Shown here: positions 60,443 through 64,000 of the stretch, one piece after another
Layout: each line of letters begins with the position of its first letter
How positions within the stretch are numbered: the stretch's first letter is position 1
NCBI GenBank assembly: GCA_050260015.1
Contig: JBLNBN010000030.1
Coordinates: 77,592-141,591, forward strand
DNA from: JBLNBN01 sp050260015
GTDB taxonomy: Bacteria > Bacteroidota > Ignavibacteria > Kapaibacteriales > UBA2268
DNA length: 64,000 nt
Direction of reading: 5' to 3'
Position numbers and translations under genes: made by a program
The notes under the pieces: model-generated
Databases searched by the model: none
What the model was told of the DNA's origin: nothing
What the model saw: the letters and a program-made list of their open reading frames with translations, nothing else

Positions 60443-61708
60443 TTAATTGTTCCAAAGTACTTTTAACATATAGAGATTTTGCACGCGCTCTATCTCGTGC
60501 GCGTCCCGCGCGGTTTCAGCCTGAATTTTCAGGTTTAAGTCCGAGACGTATTCCGCGGCTGTGATCGTTCCATTGAACAACCTGGAGGCCGTCGCCTTGA
60601 GTATATCCTTACGCAAAGCTATTAATTTCCTGTCCGTTTCGAGCAGAGAGTCCAGCTTATCTATTTCAGTAATGTATTGAGTTTGTCCAATTTCCAGGTT
60701 GCGCAAAATTTCTTTGCTTTGAACCTCGAAGTTCTGGGACTGCACCTCCGCAATCTCCTTTTCCCGGGCGGAAACGCCCCAATTCAAGAAGCTCCAATTA
60801 GCGCGAACCCCAACTATATAAAACGGCTCGAATTTGTTCGAGAACATATTTAGCGCAGGCTTTCCATACCCTGCCTGGAGGAAGGCTCCTATCTTTGGCA
60901 TTAATTTAGTTTCGGAGACGTCCCCGGCGGCTTTAACGTATTGGGACGCGCTCTTTAGGGCTACTATTTCGGGGCGCAGATCGCGCCGGAGAGTCTCCGG
61001 GTTAAAATCTATTCCGGGAACAGCCAGGGTATCGGATTCCACGATCCGGTCGCCGGTTAACGCCTCTAAAGAGGCAAGTAAAAACCTGCGGGAGGCCTGT
61101 AGCTCGATAAGGCTTTGATTGACCTTGATAATTTCCGCTTCCAGTTGAAGTTGGTTGAACTCGGCAACCGCGCCGTTCCGGACAGCCGATTTAACGTTAT
61201 CTAATTTAGCGTTTAGGTCGGCAAGAGTCAAATCGAGAGCCGTTATTCTCTTTTCCAGCTTCAACCCATTGAAGTACAGAGACGCCACACGCTCCCTCAC
61301 TTTATAGATTTCAGCCTGGGCGGAGTTTTGCTCGGAGACAAGCGAGAGCATTTCCGCCCGCTTGAGCGCGCTTACGGTTCCTCCGTCCCAAAGCAATTGA
61401 TTCGCGTTCAGAGCTACCTTGTATTGATCCTTCTCCGGGACTGGCAACTTGAAATTGGGGAAAGGCAGGTTAATGTCTATCTTAGTTACGTCGGATTGAT
61501 ATTGCGCGGAGGCGCCGAGCGAAAGATCGGGTTTATATGCGGCTTCGATATTGGACATTTTCAATTCAGAAATCTTGGCCTTCAATTCCAATTGCGCCGC
61601 AAGCGGATGCTTGTCGACGGCCGCTTTAATCAAATCGTCCAACCCGGGGGCGGCAAAAGATTTGACAAAAAGGAAGGGCGATAAAATTATGAATAATATT
61701 TTTCTCAT
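60443..61708 (-). CDS. TolC family outer-membrane protein
   Basis: A 421-residue exported protein (signal peptide KILFIILSPFLFVKSFA) with two TolC-type halves: LKMSNIEAAYKPDLSLGASAQYQ followed by LNANQLLWDGGTV, and later GAFLQAGYGKPAL with VRANWSFLNWGVSARE. Long helices rich in Glu, Gln and Lys lie between. Middle gene of the TetR-TolC-HlyD operon: its ATG overlaps the tetR stop by four bases. Confidence 0.9.
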   Translation of the reverse strand: MRKILFIILSPFLFVKSFAAPGLDDLIKAAVDKHPLAAQLELKAKISELKMSNIEAAYKPDLSLGASAQYQSDVTKIDINLPFPNFKLPVPEKDQYKVALNANQLLWDGGTVSALKRAEMLSLVSEQNSAQAEIYKVRERVASLYFNGLKLEKRITALDLTLADLNAKLDNVKSAVRNGAVAEFNQLQLEAEIIKVNQSLIELQASRRFLLASLEALTGDRIVESDTLAVPGIDFNPETLRRDLRPEIVALKSASQYVKAAGDVSETKLMPKIGAFLQAGYGKPALNMFSNKFEPFYIVGVRANWSFLNWGVSAREKEIAEVQSQNFEVQSKEILRNLEIGQTQYITEIDKLDSLLETDRKLIALRKDILKATASRLFNGTITAAEYVSDLNLKIQAETARDAHEIERVQNLYMLKVLWNN

Positions 61709-62304
61709 AAATTTTGAATCCCGCTTAAGATGAACTCAGGAAGAATAGTTTTTCGGCTTTGCATTAGCTTAATGAATTCCTCGTTATCAAGTTCGAATTT
61801 TAGAGTTAATAGAGGCTTTGAGGCGAAGGGAAATATGCAGAGCGAGAGAATGTTGATAAATATCTGGAATGGATTGACGGGCTTTATCTTTCCTTTAATC
61901 GCTTCTCTTTGAATTAGTTCCATCAGGTTGCGCGGAAGTAAGTCGAATCCCTTCAGGAAAATAGGCGCTAACATATCGAAATTTTGCTGTATCTCCGATA
62001 GAATAAACATGGGTATTCGGGGATTAGCTATTAAAAAGTCGATGTACTTCTCAACGACGACCGATATAACTTCTTTAAAGTCAAGTTTAATGTCAATCGC
62101 CTGGCTTATAGAATCAGTTAAATCCCCAAGCAAGGAGGATATGATTTTCTCGTAGAGATCTTTCTTACTCCGGAAGTAATAATGCAGCATAGCCTTATTG
62201 ACGCCGGCCGCGTCGGCTATCTCCTGCATACGCGCCCCTAAGTACCCCTTTTGAAAGAAGATATCCGTAGCCGAGCGTAGTATTTTATCTTCAGTTTCGT
62301 TCAT
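61705..62304 (-). CDS. TetR/AcrR family regulator of an efflux operon
   Basis: A 199-residue TetR repressor. DNA-binding part: RSATDIFFQKGYLGARMQEI then ADAAGVNKAMLHYYF, followed by RSKKDLYEKII. The ligand domain is helical and unassigned. First gene of an operon with TolC and HlyD genes. A candidate operator AxGGTTAAACCxT (62324-62336) lies 20 bases upstream. Confidence 0.9.
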   Translation of the reverse strand: MNETEDKILRSATDIFFQKGYLGARMQEIADAAGVNKAMLHYYFRSKKDLYEKIISSLLGDLTDSISQAIDIKLDFKEVISVVVEKYIDFLIANPRIPMFILSEIQQNFDMLAPIFLKGFDLLPRNLMELIQREAIKGKIKPVNPFQIFINILSLCIFPFASKPLLTLKFELDNEEFIKLMQSRKTILPEFILSGIQNL

Positions 62305-62323
62305 AGTCCCATAAACTAACTAA

Positions 62324-62336
62324 ATGGTTAAACCGT
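62324..62336. promoter_or_regulatory. candidate TetR operator
   Basis: ATGGTTAAACCGT, symmetric at 12 of 13 positions around a central A, in the gap between the TetR gene and meaB. It could affect both promoters. Not verified. Confidence 0.25.
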
Positions 62337-62386
62337 ATGATTAAGGCAAAAATAATCAGAATTTCCTAAATAGCAAAAGAAATTCG

Positions 62387-62394
62387 TAATTTTG
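62387..62394 (+). promoter_or_regulatory. TAnnTTTG -7 element for meaB
   Basis: TAATTTTG, 26 bases before the meaB ATG at 62421. Confidence 0.4.
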
Positions 62395-62420
62395 CAGGCA
62401 TTAGATGATTAGGAAGAATA

Positions 62421-63530
62421 ATGACCGACAAGAATAAAAAGCCGGAATGGGCTCCCAGAGACGCCGGCGCGGAGTTTACTTCGTTCGTTATGCCGGGCGT
62501 CGCCCTTAGGGACGAAGATAAAATAAACGTCAAGAACGCAAAATTAAATAGGCACGCATTCGACACGCCCGCGCTCGTAAAGGGCGTGCTCGAAGGGAAC
62601 GTCACGTTGCTTTCAAAAGCCATAACGCTTATCGAAAGTTCCTCCGCGCGCCACGTTGAGCAGGCGCAAAATTTGTTGAAGGAATTAATGCCCCATACTG
62701 GGAAATCAATTAGGATAGGCATTACGGGGCCTCCGGGCACGGGGAAGAGCACCTTCATAGACGCGCTCGGAACCTTCCTCTGCCGAAACGGCTTTAAGGT
62801 CGCGGTGCTCGCTATCGATCCATCGAGCGCGCGCACTAGGGGTTCTATATTAGGAGATAAAACCAGGATGGAAAGCCTGCTCCGCGAAACTAACGCCTTC
62901 ATTAGGCCCTCCCCCGCCGGGGCAACCTTAGGCGGAGTCGCTAAAAAGACCCGCGAAACGATCCTGCTTTGCGAGGCCGCGGGCTACGACGTAATAATAA
63001 TTGAAACCGTAGGCGTAGGGCAGAGCGAAGTTACGGTTAGATCGATGGTAGATTTCTTCCTGTTGCTGCTTTTGCCCGGAGGCGGAGACGAATTACAAGG
63101 TATTAAGAAAGGAATCGTCGAATTAGCTGACGGCATGGCCGTTAATAAAGCGGACGGCGATAACGTTCAAAGGGCTAACCTGACGCGCTCGCAGTATTCA
63201 AACGCGCTTTCACTGCTAGCCCCGGCGACGGAAGGGTGGAAGACGAAGGTGGTTACTTGCTCTGCGCTCGAGAAGACCGGCCTGGACGTTCTTTGGTCCA
63301 CCGTCAACGAGTTCGTGGAAAATACGAAGAACTCGGGCGTTTTCGATCGCCGTCGTCGCGAGCAGATAATCGATTGGGTATATTCGATGGTAGAGGAAGA
63401 CCTAAAGAATAGGTTCTACGGGAATCCTCGCGTCGCAGAAAACCGCGAATCGATCGAGCGTCAGATAATGCATAACGATATTACCCCCGCGCAGGCTGTA
63501 CAACGATTTATGGAGCTGGCAGAAGAATGA
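62421..63530 (+). CDS. meaB: methylmalonyl-CoA mutase-associated GTPase MeaB
   Basis: G-protein chaperone that loads and protects the adenosylcobalamin of methylmalonyl-CoA mutase. 369 residues. P-loop GITGPPGTGKSTFIDALG, conserved AIDPSSARTRGSILGDKTRM (switch and base region), ETVGVGQSEVTVRSMVDFF and a C-terminal dimerisation arm (WVYSMVEEDLKNRFYG). The typical NKxD appears as NKADGDN. An unusually long charged N-terminus precedes the helices. No mutase gene is in the window. The ATG has AGGAAG upstream. Confidence 0.92.
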   Translation: MTDKNKKPEWAPRDAGAEFTSFVMPGVALRDEDKINVKNAKLNRHAFDTPALVKGVLEGNVTLLSKAITLIESSSARHVEQAQNLLKELMPHTGKSIRIGITGPPGTGKSTFIDALGTFLCRNGFKVAVLAIDPSSARTRGSILGDKTRMESLLRETNAFIRPSPAGATLGGVAKKTRETILLCEAAGYDVIIIETVGVGQSEVTVRSMVDFFLLLLLPGGGDELQGIKKGIVELADGMAVNKADGDNVQRANLTRSQYSNALSLLAPATEGWKTKVVTCSALEKTGLDVLWSTVNEFVENTKNSGVFDRRRREQIIDWVYSMVEEDLKNRFYGNPRVAENRESIERQIMHNDITPAQAVQRFMELAEE

Positions 63531-64000
63531 AATTTTTATTCGCATCCAACAATACGCACAAGCGTCATGAAGTAGCGAGCATTCTCAGGCGTCAGGGCTT
63601 ATTCCCCGAATTGCATCCGCCAAAAGAGATTTCTCCGGGCGCTCCCGAGCCGACGGAAACCGGTTCTACATTTAAGGATAACGCGCTGATTAAGGCAAAG
63701 TACTATTACAACCTTACCGGTATGCCGTCTATCGCCGACGACTCCGGCCTGGAAATCGACGCTTTGAACGGCGCCCCCGGCGTACGCACGGCCCGTTTTG
63801 CAGGCGAGGACGCAACGGACGCAGACAACCGTAAGAAGGCGTTAAAAATGCTCGCTAACGTGCCCGAAAGCGAGCGCGCCGCGCGTTTTCGCTGCGTCAT
63901 TTGCTTCTATGACGGAGCCAAACCTCAATTTTTTGAAGGCGCTTGCGAAGGGCGCATATCCAATGAAGAAGCCGGGGAAAACGGCTTCGGCTACGATCCT
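63527..64000 (+). CDS. rdgB: non-canonical purine NTP pyrophosphatase (RdgB/HAM1), cut by right edge
   Basis: Hydrolyses dITP/XTP to keep deaminated purines out of DNA. The first 158 residues are present and the frame stays open to the last base. MKFLFASNNTHKRHEV at the start, FKDNALIKAKYYY, the catalytic ADDSGLEIDAL with GAPGVRTARFAG, and ENGFGYDP at the edge are the family signatures; roughly 40 residues are missing. Its ATG overlaps the meaB stop (ATGA), indicating translational coupling, although the two functions are unrelated. Confidence 0.94.
   Translation, partial: MKFLFASNNTHKRHEVASILRRQGLFPELHPPKEISPGAPEPTETGSTFKDNALIKAKYYYNLTGMPSIADDSGLEIDALNGAPGVRTARFAGEDATDADNRKKALKMLANVPESERAARFRCVICFYDGAKPQFFEGACEGRISNEEAGENGFGYDP

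Noticed and set aside
62305..62420. Cobalamin riboswitch before meaB
   Set aside because: The gap is too short and has no B12-box-like sequence; a TAATTTTG promoter element explains it better.
1..64000. Mobile element or genomic island boundary
   Set aside because: No transposase, integrase or flanking repeat was found. The tRNA-Arg is intact and no duplicated 3' end is seen nearby.

Overview
The window reads as an uninterrupted chromosomal segment of a free-living bacterium from the Bacteroidota/Chlorobi-Ignavibacteria (FCB) side of the tree. Three independent signs point there. Two secreted proteins carry C-terminal type IX secretion (Por) sorting domains. Many genes have the octamer TAnnTTTG, the Bacteroidetes-type -7 promoter element, 25-80 bases upstream. 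Transketolase is split into two subunit genes. A Kapabacteria- or Ignavibacteria-like lineage would fit, but no rRNA or other decisive marker is present. Genes are tightly packed on both strands; no gene-free stretch reaches 300 bases, and I see no insertion sequence, prophage or CRISPR array.

Layout. 1-9.4 kb: serine biosynthesis (serA with a DUF1015 partner), a response-regulator/histidine-kinase fusion facing an ECF sigma factor, mutS2 with a YqeY-like gene, a DUF2279 protein and a RodZ-like protein. 9.4-21.4 kb: a 1438-residue double acyl-CoA dehydratase activase, pdxH, a 1052-residue PEP-synthase-like/nucleotidyltransferase protein, split transketolase and proline catabolism (pruA). 21.4-29.4 kb: an operon suhB-dapF-M20 amidohydrolase, a polysaccharide export pair (SLBB outer-membrane protein and Wzz-like protein) and recG. 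29.5-37.4 kb: two paralogous type IX cargo proteins with Cys/Asp-rich calcium-loop-like repeats, a glycosyltransferase, a pterin pair (PTPS and folE), rnhB, pyrC and small or unknown genes. 37.5-50.1 kb: purL, a TetR-RND efflux cluster, a TrmH-family methyltransferase, dprA, polyprenyl diphosphate synthase, rpsT and tRNA-Arg(ACG). 50.2-64 kb: a DUF892 protein, a divergent ATP-citrate-lyase-like pair, a 1527-residue AMP-binding/unknown/GNAT fusion, a TetR-TolC-HlyD operon, meaB, and an rdgB gene cut by the right edge.

The most unusual region is 50.8-59.5 kb. Two genes resemble the beta and alpha subunits of ATP-citrate lyase, but the alpha-like protein has about 300 extra residues and an altered citrate-synthase site. 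They diverge from a giant acyl-CoA-synthetase-like protein that ends in an acetyltransferase domain. Taken with the acyl-CoA dehydratase activase, the PEP-synthase-like protein and MeaB, the window is rich in unusual CoA-thioester and PEP enzymes whose substrates cannot be read from sequence. The second accessory region of interest is the tandem pair of type IX cargo proteins at 29.5-31.5 kb, which share sorting domains, repeat motif and terminator stem. Everything else is mostly conserved housekeeping.
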